Notes: generated from the sequence alone by a model not told the origin. DNA of 64,000 bases from Aquabacterium sp. CECT 9606 (GCF_918741295.1 NZ_CAKKNB010000002.1:992001-1056000), one strand, 5' to 3'; positions 1-9,407 are shown, numbered from the stretch's first letter. Numbers and translations are program-made.

Positions 1-1
1 G

Positions 2-523
2 ACCATGATTTGGAATCCGGTGACAGAAAAATTCACCATGGCCGACGTGGCTCAGAAAAACAGGCTTTACCACTCGGTGGCCTTGCTGTTGCCTGACGCC
101 ACCGTGTTCACGGGCGGCGGCGGTGCTGGTTATGCCAAGGCCGAAAACAACCTCAATGCAGAAATTTATTACCCGCCTTATTTGTACGAAAAGAATGGCA
201 GTGGTCAATTGGCTCGCCGACCGGTGATTGGCAGTGCGCCGGATTTCATCGCCTGGGGTCACCAATTTGAATTGAAGGTGGATGCTGAGGTGTCCCGATT
301 GACCTTGATCAAACTGGGCTCATCCACCCATGTGCAGGTTTTTGACCAACGTTTCCTGGATTTGCCTTTCACCAAGGAAGGTAACGCCGCTTACAAGGTC
401 ACGGCCCCCACGAGTGCCAATATGGCCCCGCCGGGGTATTACTTCCTGTTTGCGTTTGACAAAAATGGGGTGCCCAGCATCGCCAAAGTTGTCAAATTGG
501 CAGCTCCTGCGGTGACAAGCTGA
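2..523 (+). CDS. Galactose-oxidase-like copper radical oxidase, C-terminal part
   Basis: The gene is open at the left window edge, so only the last 173 codons are present. The visible part holds the end of a seven-bladed propeller followed by the C-terminal beta-sandwich of galactose-oxidase-like proteins (DUF1929). A RLYHS motif matches the Tyr-His copper-ligand pair of galactose oxidase, and a later STH triplet matches its third copper histidine. The ending with PPGYYFLF and GVPS is also typical of the family. The cross-linked Cys and the axial Tyr would lie upstream of the window. Known members oxidise primary alcohols of sugars or glycans, and bacterial GlxA acts on a surface glycan. Its place beside an EPS locus fits a role in glycan oxidation, which is inference. 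Confidence 0.8.
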   Translation, partial: TMIWNPVTEKFTMADVAQKNRLYHSVALLLPDATVFTGGGGAGYAKAENNLNAEIYYPPYLYEKNGSGQLARRPVIGSAPDFIAWGHQFELKVDAEVSRLTLIKLGSSTHVQVFDQRFLDLPFTKEGNAAYKVTAPTSANMAPPGYYFLFAFDKNGVPSIAKVVKLAAPAVTS

Positions 524-544
524 GAATCCGGGCATGGTCTGTGC

Positions 545-580
545 AAGCGCAGGGCCTGCGGGAAGAAATTTTCTGAACTA
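545..580 (+). terminator. Possible weak terminator after the oxidase gene
   Basis: A short GC inverted repeat (CGCAGG / CCTGCG, about 549-561) is followed by an A/T-rich stretch with four Ts. The loop is very tight unless the inner pairs open, and the T run is short, so this is only a weak candidate. Confidence 0.25.
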
Positions 581-735
581 AACGCCAACAGCCTGGTCAG
601 TGTTTGGGCAGGTATCTTCGGCCCGTTGCAGCCTCGTCACAGGCGGCGGGCTGAGTTGTCCCTTTGCCTACCCCTTCAGCGAATCACTGTAGACTCAAAA
701 CTACTCTGCTCGAAGTAACTGACCAAGGTCTGTCG

Positions 736-2151
736 ATGAAATTTTCTCAGTTCCTTTCAATTTTGCGAGCCCGCTGGATGATCCTGGCAGGCGTTCTGGG
801 TGTGCTTGTGAGCATCGCGCTGATCGCAGGCTTCGCACTTCCCAAGAAGTACACGGCCACCGGGTCGGTTCTGATCGATTCGCGTTCACCAGACCCCATC
901 AATGGCACCATGGCCGTCACGACAGGCAACTACCTGGCCACGCAGATGGACATCATCCGAAGCGAGCGTGTGGGCCTGAAAGTGGTTCGCTCACTTCGCA
1001 TGGCCGAAAACGCCGACCTGCGTGCGCGCTGGCGTGAAGCCACCGACGGCCAGGGCTCGTTCGAGAACTGGATTGTCAACCTCATTTCCGACGGGCTTGA
1101 TGTCAAGCCAACCCGTGACTCCAACGTCATCAACGTGAGCTACACCGGCGCTGATCCGGCTTTCTCGTCCGTCCTGGCCAATTCGTTCATCAACAACTAC
1201 ATCGACACCAGCCTGGAATTGCGGGTTGAGCCGGCCCGGCAGTTCGGCACGATGTTCCAAGAGCAGCTCAAGCAATCCCGCGACAAGCTGGACGAAGCCC
1301 AGCGCAAACTGTCGGCTTATCAGCAAGAAAAAGGCATTGTCGCGACCGATGAGCGGCTTGACGTTGAAACCGCCCGCCTCGGCGAGTTGTCCGCTCAGGT
1401 GGTGGGCTTGCAGGCTCAAACTGCGGATGCCCAAAGCCGTCGCGCCCAGTCAGGCATCAACAGCCCGGACAGCATGGGCAGCGGCGTCATCATGGCCCTG
1501 AAGGGTGATCTGGCTCGTCAAGAGGCGCGCCTGCAAGAGGCAAGTTCGCGGTTGGGTGAAGGCCATCCTCAGATCACCGAGCTGCGCGCAGGCATAGCCG
1601 AACTCAAGAACCGCATCAAGGCCGAATCTGGCAACGTCGGGCTGTCGTCCAATGTGATGCTGCAGATCAGTCAGCAGCGCGAAAACCAGGCTAGGGCCGC
1701 GCTGGATGCGCAGCGCACGAAGGTGCTCAAGCTCAAGGCCATCCGTGACGAGGCTCAGTTGATGGTCAAAGACGTTGAAAGTGCCCAGCGCGCATTTGAT
1801 GCGATCCAGGCCCGCATCAGCCAGACCAGTCTCGAGAGCCAAAGCAACCAGACCAACATTTCGATCCTCAAGGTGGCCACGCCACCCGCCGGACACTCTT
1901 CACCCCGTCCGATCCTCTACACCTTGCAAGCCATCTTCGTGGGCTTGTTCCTGGGCATTGGCCTGGTGCTGATGGTAGAGCTCAAGCACCGCCGCATCCG
2001 TGGTGACCAGGACCTGACCGAACTGGTGGGGGCTGACCTGATCGGCCACATGCCCAGTGCAAAGGCCAAGGGGGCGCGTGCGCTGCCCATTCAGTTCGCG
2101 CCCAAGCTGCCTTCCACGGCCATGCTCCGACTGCCCGCCACTGGCAAATAA
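736..2151 (+). CDS. epsF: EPS chain length determinant protein EpsF (Wzz family)
   Basis: Inner-membrane polysaccharide co-polymerase of 471 aa. One membrane segment lies near the N-terminus (about residues 14-36). A long periplasmic coiled-coil region rich in Gln, Glu and Arg follows, and a second membrane segment lies near residues 415-435 after a Ser-Pro-Arg-Pro motif. This is the layout of Wzz/EpsF proteins that set polymer length together with a tyrosine kinase. The ATG at 736 is preferred over an in-frame upstream start because it matches the N-terminus of the paralogue at 35829. The EpsG kinase gene starts 16 nt downstream. No outer-membrane exporter gene adjoins it in the window. Confidence 0.88.
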   Translation: MKFSQFLSILRARWMILAGVLGVLVSIALIAGFALPKKYTATGSVLIDSRSPDPINGTMAVTTGNYLATQMDIIRSERVGLKVVRSLRMAENADLRARWREATDGQGSFENWIVNLISDGLDVKPTRDSNVINVSYTGADPAFSSVLANSFINNYIDTSLELRVEPARQFGTMFQEQLKQSRDKLDEAQRKLSAYQQEKGIVATDERLDVETARLGELSAQVVGLQAQTADAQSRRAQSGINSPDSMGSGVIMALKGDLARQEARLQEASSRLGEGHPQITELRAGIAELKNRIKAESGNVGLSSNVMLQISQQRENQARAALDAQRTKVLKLKAIRDEAQLMVKDVESAQRAFDAIQARISQTSLESQSNQTNISILKVATPPAGHSSPRPILYTLQAIFVGLFLGIGLVLMVELKHRRIRGDQDLTELVGADLIGHMPSAKAKGARALPIQFAPKLPSTAMLRLPATGK

Positions 2152-2167
2152 CCATAGCCCAACCACC

Positions 2168-3034
2168 ATGTCATCTACGAGCGAACAAACAGATCCCAGC
2201 ATTGGCGACATCATCTCGCGCATCAACAGCCTGGACGCATCGCAGGTTGAGCAGATCGTTCAGTACCAAAAGGAAAAGGGCGTCAAGTTTGGCGAGGCGG
2301 CGGTAGCGCTGGGCTTGGCCAAGCACGAGGACGTGCTGTGGGCCTTGTCCCAACAGTTCAAATACCCTTACCAGGGCCGCACGCTCGAAAGCGTGTCCTC
2401 CGAGCTGGTGGTGGCCACCGATCCTTTTGATGCCACCGCCGAGTTCTTCCGCGATGTGCGTGCCCAGTTGCTCGGCTCGGTCTTCAACCCCAAGCGTGAG
2501 AACAAGTTGGCGCTGGCTGTCTGCAGTCCTGATGTCGGAGACGGCAAGTCTTTTTTCAGCGCCAATTTGGCGGTGGCTTTCAGCCAGCTCGCGGGGCGCA
2601 CCTTGCTCATCGATGCTGACATGCGCACGCCGCGTTTGCACACGCTGTTCGGTGGCGAGGCATCCACCGCGGGGCTCAGCAATGTGCTATCAGGCCGGGC
2701 TGAAGTGAATGTCAAGAGGCCCATCGACTCCTTGCCCAACTTGTACCTGCTGCCGGTGGGCGTCATTCCGCCCAACCCCTTGGAGCTGATCCAGGGACAA
2801 GCCTTTGACCACCTGATCGAAAGCGTGCTGCCCAAGTTCGATTACGTCATTGTGGACACCCCGGCCGCCGTGCACGGGGCCGACGCGCGCGTGGTGGCCG
2901 CCAAGTGCGGCGCAGCTCTGGTGGTTGGCCGTGGTGGTGTGACGCAAGTCGCGCCCATGAAAACCTTGTGCGACAGCCTCAAGAAGACCTGCGAGCTGTT
3001 TGCCGGCGTGCTGCTCAACGACTACCGCGGCTAA
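2168..3034 (+). CDS. epsG: EPS-associated BY-type tyrosine kinase EpsG
   Basis: P-loop kinase partner of EpsF, 288 aa. Residues 120-128 form a Walker A (GDGKS), 147-152 the Walker A' typical of bacterial tyrosine kinases (LIDADMR), and 226-231 the Walker B (VIVDTP). Residues 12-68 form a separate helical region that resembles the N-terminal domain of type II secretion ATPases. The protein ends in NDYRG without the tyrosine cluster seen at the C-terminus of Wzc-type kinases, so autophosphorylation may be limited or use other sites. It follows epsF directly and is probably co-transcribed. The paralogue is at 33472-34395. Confidence 0.87.
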   Translation: MSSTSEQTDPSIGDIISRINSLDASQVEQIVQYQKEKGVKFGEAAVALGLAKHEDVLWALSQQFKYPYQGRTLESVSSELVVATDPFDATAEFFRDVRAQLLGSVFNPKRENKLALAVCSPDVGDGKSFFSANLAVAFSQLAGRTLLIDADMRTPRLHTLFGGEASTAGLSNVLSGRAEVNVKRPIDSLPNLYLLPVGVIPPNPLELIQGQAFDHLIESVLPKFDYVIVDTPAAVHGADARVVAAKCGAALVVGRGGVTQVAPMKTLCDSLKKTCELFAGVLLNDYRG

Positions 3035-3058
3035 GGCCGCAACTGTTGAGGCGAAACC

Positions 3059-4441
3059 ATGATCATCGGGATGCTCGTCCGCCGCCAATTGGTGCATGTG
3101 ATCATGGCATTTTTGTGTGCCTGCCTGGCACCCATTGCCCATGCGCAAAGCCTGGGTGATGGCCCATTTCGCAACACCTTCGGGCTGGTGGTGAAGTTCT
3201 CACAAGGCCAGCCCATGAGCCAGCTTCCCATGTTGGATGAGCTGGGGGTGCGCTGGGTTCGTGATGCTGTCTTGTGGCCCGACATGGAGCCCAAGGCGGG
3301 GCAGTACAACGACTTCCCGGCTGCTTTCAAGCAGCGCCTGGCCTATTACCGCGAGCACAAGATTGGCGTGGTGTTCGTGCTGGCCTTTGCCAATGGCAAG
3401 GCCTACCCGGCCACCAAGGAAAACCCCCTGGCCCCGATTGATCCTGAGGCTTATGGGCGCTACGCCGTGCACGTGTCTGGCCTGCTCAAAAAGGCCGGCG
3501 TCAAATTTGTGCTCCAGGTCTGGAACGAGCCCCACAACTTCGTCATCGGGAAAATGGTGGGTGGGCAGTGGAACGGCAAACCGCCATCGCCCTGGGTCAA
3601 GCATTACGTCTCCATGGTCCGCGAGGTCACCGAGCAGGTCAAAGCTCAAGACGCCACCGTCAAGATCATCGACAGTGAAGACGTCTGGGTGGCGCACTAC
3701 TGGTTCCTGGAAGAAGGATTGCCCAAATCGTTGGATGGCCTGGGCATTCATCCTTATTCGGGCCAAAGTGCTCCTGGGCCCGAGGTGGCTGCAGCCTACG
3801 AAAAAACAGGCTGGGCGCTGCCGTTTCAACTGGTTGACCGAGATCGCTCCTTCTTGTCGGCGGTGCGCCGCCTGCGGGAGCAAGGCGTGAAGAAGCTTGG
3901 CAAGAAACTCGAGGTCTGGATCACGGAATGGGGATGGGCCATTGGAACGAAGAGCCCCAATGGTCCCGTCGACGAACACATGGTTGCCGCGTTTCTACCC
4001 CGCTCATTCATCGCCTCTGCGGCGGCGGGGGTAGAGGTGCTCTGCTGGTTCAGTGCACAAGATTCAGTGGATGGCAACTGGGGCCTGATCGCCAACAATG
4101 GCACTCGTCGCCCCGCCTACCAGGCATTCCGCACCATGTCCGCAGAGCTGGGCGACCTCGTCCTGACCAAGCAGATTGCTGGCAAGGGCCAACCAACACA
4201 GGGTGTGCAGGCCTACCTGTTCACCGGTGCCGACACCCGCAAGGTGGCCCTTTGGAGTGCAGACAACAAGCCCCGCACATTCAAGCTGGATGGCCGGTGG
4301 GCGGTTAAAAAGGCCGTTGATCTGCAGGGCAAGGAGATCGACCTCAAAAACCTGAAGAGCCTGCCGGTGGGACTGGAGCCCATCTACCTGAGCATCGGCG
4401 CCAACGACAATCCTCTTTGGTCTGACGACCTGGTTCAGTAA
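3059..4441 (+). CDS. Secreted glycoside hydrolase, TIM-barrel (GH5/GH39-like)
   Basis: Predicted exported glycosidase of 460 aa. Residues 1-29 form a signal peptide ending AHA. The barrel carries WNEP with Glu157 as the likely acid/base and ITEWG with Glu290 as the likely nucleophile, plus a GLGIHPY strand, all typical of clan GH-A enzymes. A C-terminal beta-sandwich follows. It lies 24 nt after epsG and 2 nt before the polymerase gene, so it probably trims or releases the polymer during export, as BcsZ or AlgL do in other systems. The substrate is not known. A second ATG at 3071 is an alternative start. It is related to the lipoprotein enzyme at 5849-7888. Confidence 0.8.
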   Translation: MIIGMLVRRQLVHVIMAFLCACLAPIAHAQSLGDGPFRNTFGLVVKFSQGQPMSQLPMLDELGVRWVRDAVLWPDMEPKAGQYNDFPAAFKQRLAYYREHKIGVVFVLAFANGKAYPATKENPLAPIDPEAYGRYAVHVSGLLKKAGVKFVLQVWNEPHNFVIGKMVGGQWNGKPPSPWVKHYVSMVREVTEQVKAQDATVKIIDSEDVWVAHYWFLEEGLPKSLDGLGIHPYSGQSAPGPEVAAAYEKTGWALPFQLVDRDRSFLSAVRRLREQGVKKLGKKLEVWITEWGWAIGTKSPNGPVDEHMVAAFLPRSFIASAAAGVEVLCWFSAQDSVDGNWGLIANNGTRRPAYQAFRTMSAELGDLVLTKQIAGKGQPTQGVQAYLFTGADTRKVALWSADNKPRTFKLDGRWAVKKAVDLQGKEIDLKNLKSLPVGLEPIYLSIGANDNPLWSDDLVQ

Positions 4442-4443
4442 AC

Positions 4444-5859
4444 ATGGTCCCCTCGATATTTGGCATATTGATCCTGTTGTTGGCGCTGGTTGTGTCAACC
4501 AACGGCATGGTCTACCTGGCGATCATTGCCACCCTGTTTGGCGCCACGGCCGCCGCATATGCCACGGCCTTGGGCGGTGCCAACATCACACCCGCCGTGA
4601 TGGTGCAGCTCTTCGCAGCCTGGCGTGTGCTTCGCAAGGAAGGGGTCACGGGCTTCCTCGAACCCATGTCGTTCCTGAAACCCGGCTTCTGGCTGCTGCT
4701 CCTCACGATCTGGGCCGCCATCTCCGCTGTGGTCATGCCTCGGTTCTTCCAGGGGCAGTTCATGGTGAATTCAATGGACCGTGACTCTGGGGAGTTTGGT
4801 TTGATGGTCATCGCTCCGGTGTCCATGAACATCACGCAGGCCATGTATGCCGTTTTGGGCTTGTTCGCGTTCGTGACCATGCGGGTCACCCTGCAAAGGC
4901 CCGGCGCCTACCCCGTGCTGGCCAAGGCGATGCTGTGGGTGGCTGGTTTGAACATCGTGGCGGCTTTGCTGGACCTGGCCCAGTACCACCTGGGGGCGCC
5001 GCCCATCCTCGCGTTCATCAAAAACGCCAATTACAAGTTGATGGGCGGCGAGGTGGCTGGGTTGATGAGAATTTCCGGCACCTTTGCAGAGACCTCGGCT
5101 TTCTCGCAGTTCACCTTGACCTTGCTTGCCTTCACCCACACCTTGTGGATCAACAAGGTCTACACCAGGTGGTCGGCGCCACTGTCCATCGCCAACCTTG
5201 GGCTGTTGTTGATCTCAACATCTGGCACGGCCTACGTGGGTTTGTCGATCTGTTTTGCCATGGCCTTCACCTATTCCGTTGCCTACTTCATGCAACACGG
5301 AGACATCGGCAAATACCGCCTGTACATCTGGATGGCGGTGCTGGGCGTGATTGGTGCCGTGGCGGTGATGCTGTTCGTGCCTGCGGTGCTTGAGGCTGTG
5401 ACCGACTATTTCGGCGTGGTGATCGGCAAGAAGGTCACCTCTGACTCTGCCTCTGTGCGGTTCGCCATGAATGCCCGAGCCTATGACAACTTTTTCGACT
5501 CGTTCGGCCTGGGTACGGGGCTGGGCAGCAACCGTGCTTCTAGCTTTGCGCTGGTGCTTTTGTCCAACCTGGGCTGGATTGGCGTGCTGTTTTTTGGCCT
5601 GTTCTTATGGTCCGTGCTGATGGGCCGTGGCCGTGCACAGATGCCCGCATTAGACGCTGCGGTGGTGCTGGGTGCGCGTCATGCGGTCTTGGCCAGTTTG
5701 GTGGCCGCCTGTGTGTCGGCTGTGGTCTACGACCTGGGCGTTGTGTTCTACATCCTGGCCGCTGCAGCGGTTGTGCCGCATCAATCGTGGGCGATCAATG
5801 CGGCACCTGAGAAATCGTCTGGCAAGGCTGGTCAGAACCAGCCTGCGATCACTGCGTGA
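4444..5859 (+). CDS. EPS polymerase, Wzy/O-antigen ligase-like membrane protein
   Basis: Integral membrane protein of 471 aa with roughly ten to twelve hydrophobic segments. A long hydrophilic loop containing the motif GLGTGLGSNRAS sits before the last three membrane segments. This is the pattern of Wzy-type polymerases, which join lipid-linked repeat units in the periplasm. The start lies 2 nt after the glycosidase stop, so the genes are probably translated together. The C-terminus overlaps the convergent lipoprotein gene by 11 bp. A second Wzy-like gene is at 26811. Family assignment rests on topology and the loop motif, because these proteins diverge strongly in sequence. Confidence 0.72.
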   Translation: MVPSIFGILILLLALVVSTNGMVYLAIIATLFGATAAAYATALGGANITPAVMVQLFAAWRVLRKEGVTGFLEPMSFLKPGFWLLLLTIWAAISAVVMPRFFQGQFMVNSMDRDSGEFGLMVIAPVSMNITQAMYAVLGLFAFVTMRVTLQRPGAYPVLAKAMLWVAGLNIVAALLDLAQYHLGAPPILAFIKNANYKLMGGEVAGLMRISGTFAETSAFSQFTLTLLAFTHTLWINKVYTRWSAPLSIANLGLLLISTSGTAYVGLSICFAMAFTYSVAYFMQHGDIGKYRLYIWMAVLGVIGAVAVMLFVPAVLEAVTDYFGVVIGKKVTSDSASVRFAMNARAYDNFFDSFGLGTGLGSNRASSFALVLLSNLGWIGVLFFGLFLWSVLMGRGRAQMPALDAAVVLGARHAVLASLVAACVSAVVYDLGVVFYILAAAAVVPHQSWAINAAPEKSSGKAGQNQPAITA

Positions 5860-7888
5860 CGGTGACCGAGTAACGAACGAACACGGGCCCGGTGGCTTCG
5901 GTCAACTTCAGTTGAGCCGTGGCCGGATTGCTGGTGGCCGTGGTCGTGACAGCGGCACCCGACCATGAGGTCACGGTGGCCGATTTCGGCACGGTCAAGG
6001 TCAGCGGCACGTCAGTCGAATCAACCCACACAGCGAACACCGAATCGGTGCTGCTGTCCCAGCGCATGGCATGCACATTGGCGGGCACGTCTTTGACGAG
6101 ACCAACGTAGTTCCGTGTCTTGGTGAAGCTGTACAGCGTTTGCAGGGCATTGAAAGCGGGCTTGGGGTCTGCGGCCTTGGTGAGCAGGCCAAAGTTGTGC
6201 TCGCCATTGTTGGGATCCAGACCTGAGTCTGACAACTCGTAGATCGTCATCAAAGGCAGGTTCAAGGCGGTCTGTGTCAGCACGCTGCGCAACACCATCA
6301 CGGCCTGCCGTGCTCTGGCACGGGGGTCATGCCCGTTGCCATAAACGGCGGTGTCAAACAAGCCCACCGATGCGTAACCCCATTCGGTGGCCCAAATGGA
6401 TGGGTTGGTGATGCCTTGGGAGCTCAGCACGGCTTTCAGGGGCGCAACGTCTGCCGCAAAGGTTTCTGGAGCCCATGGGCGATAAGGGTGAATCGCAAAA
6501 CCATCCAGGCTGTTCAACTGGCCGGTTTTGGCCAATTTGAGGATGTACGGCAGGTTGACCCAGGAGGGGCCTCCATTGATCACCTTGCGAGTGGAATCGG
6601 CACCCTTGATGGCTTGGCGAGTGACGCCGAGCAACTGTGCATAGGCTTCAGGATCGCTGCCAGCCCAGAAATTGTTGTTGTCTGGTTCGTTCCACACTTC
6701 AAACGCAATGACATTGCGGCCCCTGGCGAATAGCGCGGATTGGCGAGCGAACTCCGCAAAGGCTGCGCGGCTGGTCGAGGTCACGGGCGCGCCGCCACCA
6801 TAGTCAGGGTGACCATAGGCGAGGATGACGACGGCCTTCATGCCATGCTTGGCCAACTGGTTCAGGATGTTGTCGTAGTGGCTGAAGTTGAAAGTACCAC
6901 CCGACTGCACGGTCGGCCAATCGAAACCGATCCGGACCACAGAGATGCCCACGCTGGCGGCTTGGCTGAGCTCTTTGTCGGACAACTGCCAAAAGTGAGA
7001 TGCGACGGCGAAGCGTCCAGCAACCGTGGGCAGCACGCCATTGGTCAGCAAGGCGGACTGCCTGGACAACGCCAGGTTGCTGGCACCGGAGTCGACCAGC
7101 CTGACATTGTCGACTTTCAGATTGCCGGCTGGCGTGGCCAGGGTGGGCGTCGTGGCCGTGACAGACATCGCCGTGATACCGCTGTGTAATTGGCCGTCAT
7201 TGGCGCCTGCCCAATAAGTCGTCGATGAGCCCACTGGCACCATGACGCGAGCCCAGGTGCCACCAGCGGCTGTTTCCAGGTTGCGAGCCGTGAATTTGTA
7301 TTGCAGCACTTGGCCACTGCCATCCACTACGCGCAAACCGGTGCCCAGCAGAGGCTGGCTGGTTTGCACATCCATGCTGATCATGGCGGTGTCGGGCGTC
7401 GCAGTGCTGAACAGAGAGCCGAGCTTGCGGCTCATGGCGACATACTTGCCGCAACCACTTGGTAGCGCCAATTGGTAGGTGGTCCCGCCGCAGTTGAGAT
7501 CCACAGCCAAGTTGCCCGCCAAGCTGGGCGTCTTCTCGCCGGAGACCAGCGTCAGGCCGCCTCGGGCCCCTGGAAACTCGCTGCCTGGTTCATACAACCA
7601 ACCTGTGACCCCGCCCCCGAGGCTGCCCGAGGTGTCAAAAGTTTCCAATTGGGTGCCGACGGTCAGGCTACTGACGCTGGACACAGCAGCCAGGTAGGTT
7701 GAACTTTCAACGTTGACCGTCGTTGGCGATGTTGGCGCGGGCGCCGTGGGGGTTGTGGTCGGAACCGTAGAGACAGGTACCGTCGTTGTGCCGCCTGTGG
7801 TGCTAGTGGCATCGCCGCCGCCGCCGCCGCAACCTTGCAAGGTGATCAACAGGGCGCCAAGCACGCCATATCCAAACAACAGCTTCAT
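5849..7888 (-). CDS. Lipoprotein glycoside hydrolase (GH5/GH39-like)
   Basis: Predicted lipoprotein of 679 aa. A lipobox (LQGC, Cys20) is followed by a poly-Gly and Thr/Pro-rich linker. Next comes a jelly-roll-like domain at about residues 75-270 that may bind carbohydrate. The barrel has WNEP (Glu401) and TEWG (Glu502), and a beta-sandwich forms the C-terminus. The shared motifs (NEP, HPY, TEWG, PAF) make it a relative of the exported enzyme at 3059-4441. The ATG at 7888 is chosen over an upstream TTG because it gives a normal lipoprotein signal. It is convergent with the polymerase gene. It likely acts on the EPS at the membrane surface; the substrate is unknown. Confidence 0.78.
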   Translation of the reverse strand: MKLLFGYGVLGALLITLQGCGGGGGDATSTTGGTTTVPVSTVPTTTPTAPAPTSPTTVNVESSTYLAAVSSVSSLTVGTQLETFDTSGSLGGGVTGWLYEPGSEFPGARGGLTLVSGEKTPSLAGNLAVDLNCGGTTYQLALPSGCGKYVAMSRKLGSLFSTATPDTAMISMDVQTSQPLLGTGLRVVDGSGQVLQYKFTARNLETAAGGTWARVMVPVGSSTTYWAGANDGQLHSGITAMSVTATTPTLATPAGNLKVDNVRLVDSGASNLALSRQSALLTNGVLPTVAGRFAVASHFWQLSDKELSQAASVGISVVRIGFDWPTVQSGGTFNFSHYDNILNQLAKHGMKAVVILAYGHPDYGGGAPVTSTSRAAFAEFARQSALFARGRNVIAFEVWNEPDNNNFWAGSDPEAYAQLLGVTRQAIKGADSTRKVINGGPSWVNLPYILKLAKTGQLNSLDGFAIHPYRPWAPETFAADVAPLKAVLSSQGITNPSIWATEWGYASVGLFDTAVYGNGHDPRARARQAVMVLRSVLTQTALNLPLMTIYELSDSGLDPNNGEHNFGLLTKAADPKPAFNALQTLYSFTKTRNYVGLVKDVPANVHAMRWDSSTDSVFAVWVDSTDVPLTLTVPKSATVTSWSGAAVTTTATSNPATAQLKLTEATGPVFVRYSVTVTQ

Positions 7889-8207
7889 ATAAAACCCAGA
7901 CAAACTACGATTTCAGGAAAAAATTTGATCAAATCGATCTGAAGCCTGATCTTATGAAGTTGGCGGTCAGCGTGCGATCAAACCTGTAACCATATACATA
8001 TCGTATCAGGCAAGTGGAGCGGTCTTTGCACGTGAACGATTGCACAGGTAAAAATGACACGCTTAGGGAAGATCTTGCAAAAGCACAAAAGTGGTGCCTG
8101 GCAAATTTGTATCTGCCCGTTACAATTTTTTGAGAGCGTAAATACGGTTTATATAGTGGGTAAGGCCCAATCCTAGTACTATCCCTTAATGTTTCAAGAT
8201 TGTGATA
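7889..8207. other. A/T-rich divergent intergenic region
   Basis: This 319-bp gap separates the lipoprotein gene (leftward) from an acyltransferase gene (rightward). It is clearly richer in A/T than the surrounding genes and holds no convincing reading frame. It must carry both promoters. TACAAT at 8121-8126 could be a -10 element, but no good -35 box lies at the right distance. A run of TA steps is present around 7991-8006. No terminator or RNA gene was recognised. Confidence 0.6.
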
Positions 8208-9407
8208 ATGGTCGCTACCTCACAAATTAGCGCTGCTGCGGTGTCAGTAAAACAGCCTCGTTTTCACCAGCTTGATGCCATTCGCGGAGTGGCGGCACTG
8301 GCAGTTGTGTTGTCGCACTTCTCGTCGGTCATGGCCTCCGATCCTGCTGGCAATATAGATGGCTTGAATAAAGCATTGGCTTATTTCATGCTCACCCCCT
8401 TGGGTGGCATATTGATTGGTTTGCCAGCAGTTTTGTTATTTTTTGTATTGTCCGGCTTCGCTTTGACAAAAATGCTTCAAAATAGCCGTGATGGTTATGT
8501 CGGGTACGCCGTCAAAAGAGTAGCGCGCATTTGGCCGCCGTATCTATTGGCGATTGCCCTGAGTGTTGTTTTCATTGCGACGCTCGGGTGGCCAACTGGG
8601 GAGCATGTAAGCGGATGGGTCAGCAAAATAACTGGTCATCCTTTGTCAGGCAAGGATGTGATTGATCATGTCTTGCTATTGGGAGCATTTGAGCCCCATT
8701 ACAACTTTGTAGCGTGGACTCTGGTCTATGAAATGCGCATCTCCCTGCTTTTCCCATTGATCTACATGACCTTGTTGCGGTGGGGGCCGTCAAAGGCACT
8801 TAGCATCTATGGCGCTGTCAGCTTGACCTGTGTAGCTTTGCATTATTTTGCAAAGTCGCAAGGCTATTTACCTTTGGCCAATTGGGCGCTGACGGGCCAC
8901 TATGTGTTGTTTTTTGTGGTGGGTGGGTTGATTGCGCTGCACCTTGCTGCGATTGCTCGTTGGTACCAAGCGCGGTCAAACATAGCCAGATTTGCTTTAT
9001 TGGCTTTGATCATTGTCAGCTACACCTACCCGCCCCAAATTAGAGATCTTGGTGGAGTTTTTGCAAAATTCCCCATGATTTTGACCCACTGGATGATTTT
9101 ACCAAGTGTGGCTCTGGTGGTCATCATGGCCATTACCAGCCCAAAGATTGAGGCCTTGCTGTTGCACCAGCCATTGCAGTGGCTCGGCAAGGTCTCATAT
9201 AGCCTTTACCTATTTCATCCTCTCGTCTTGTTTTTCATGGTAAGGCACTTGAGCGACAATTTCCAAGTTTTAAATGCAGCGTTGCTGGGTGTCGCTATGT
9301 CATTGGTGGTTGCCGCGCTCGCGTACCGGTGGGCCGAATTGCCTTCGCAGAAAATGGGGCGTGTGCTTGCTGATATTTTGAGAAGAAGAAATGCGGTGCC
9401 TGACTGA
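8208..9407 (+). CDS. Acyltransferase family 3 (OafA-like) membrane protein
   Basis: Integral membrane acyltransferase of 399 aa with about ten hydrophobic segments. The N-terminus has LDAIRGVAAL and a following SHF, the usual motif set of acyltransferase family 3, whose members transfer acetyl or similar groups to sugars. The ATG at 8208 is chosen over a GTG at 8202. It lies within the EPS locus and probably decorates a repeat unit. Base composition is noticeably richer in A/T than the transferase genes nearby, which suggests separate acquisition. Confidence 0.82.
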   Translation: MVATSQISAAAVSVKQPRFHQLDAIRGVAALAVVLSHFSSVMASDPAGNIDGLNKALAYFMLTPLGGILIGLPAVLLFFVLSGFALTKMLQNSRDGYVGYAVKRVARIWPPYLLAIALSVVFIATLGWPTGEHVSGWVSKITGHPLSGKDVIDHVLLLGAFEPHYNFVAWTLVYEMRISLLFPLIYMTLLRWGPSKALSIYGAVSLTCVALHYFAKSQGYLPLANWALTGHYVLFFVVGGLIALHLAAIARWYQARSNIARFALLALIIVSYTYPPQIRDLGGVFAKFPMILTHWMILPSVALVVIMAITSPKIEALLLHQPLQWLGKVSYSLYLFHPLVLFFMVRHLSDNFQVLNAALLGVAMSLVVAALAYRWAELPSQKMGRVLADILRRRNAVPD

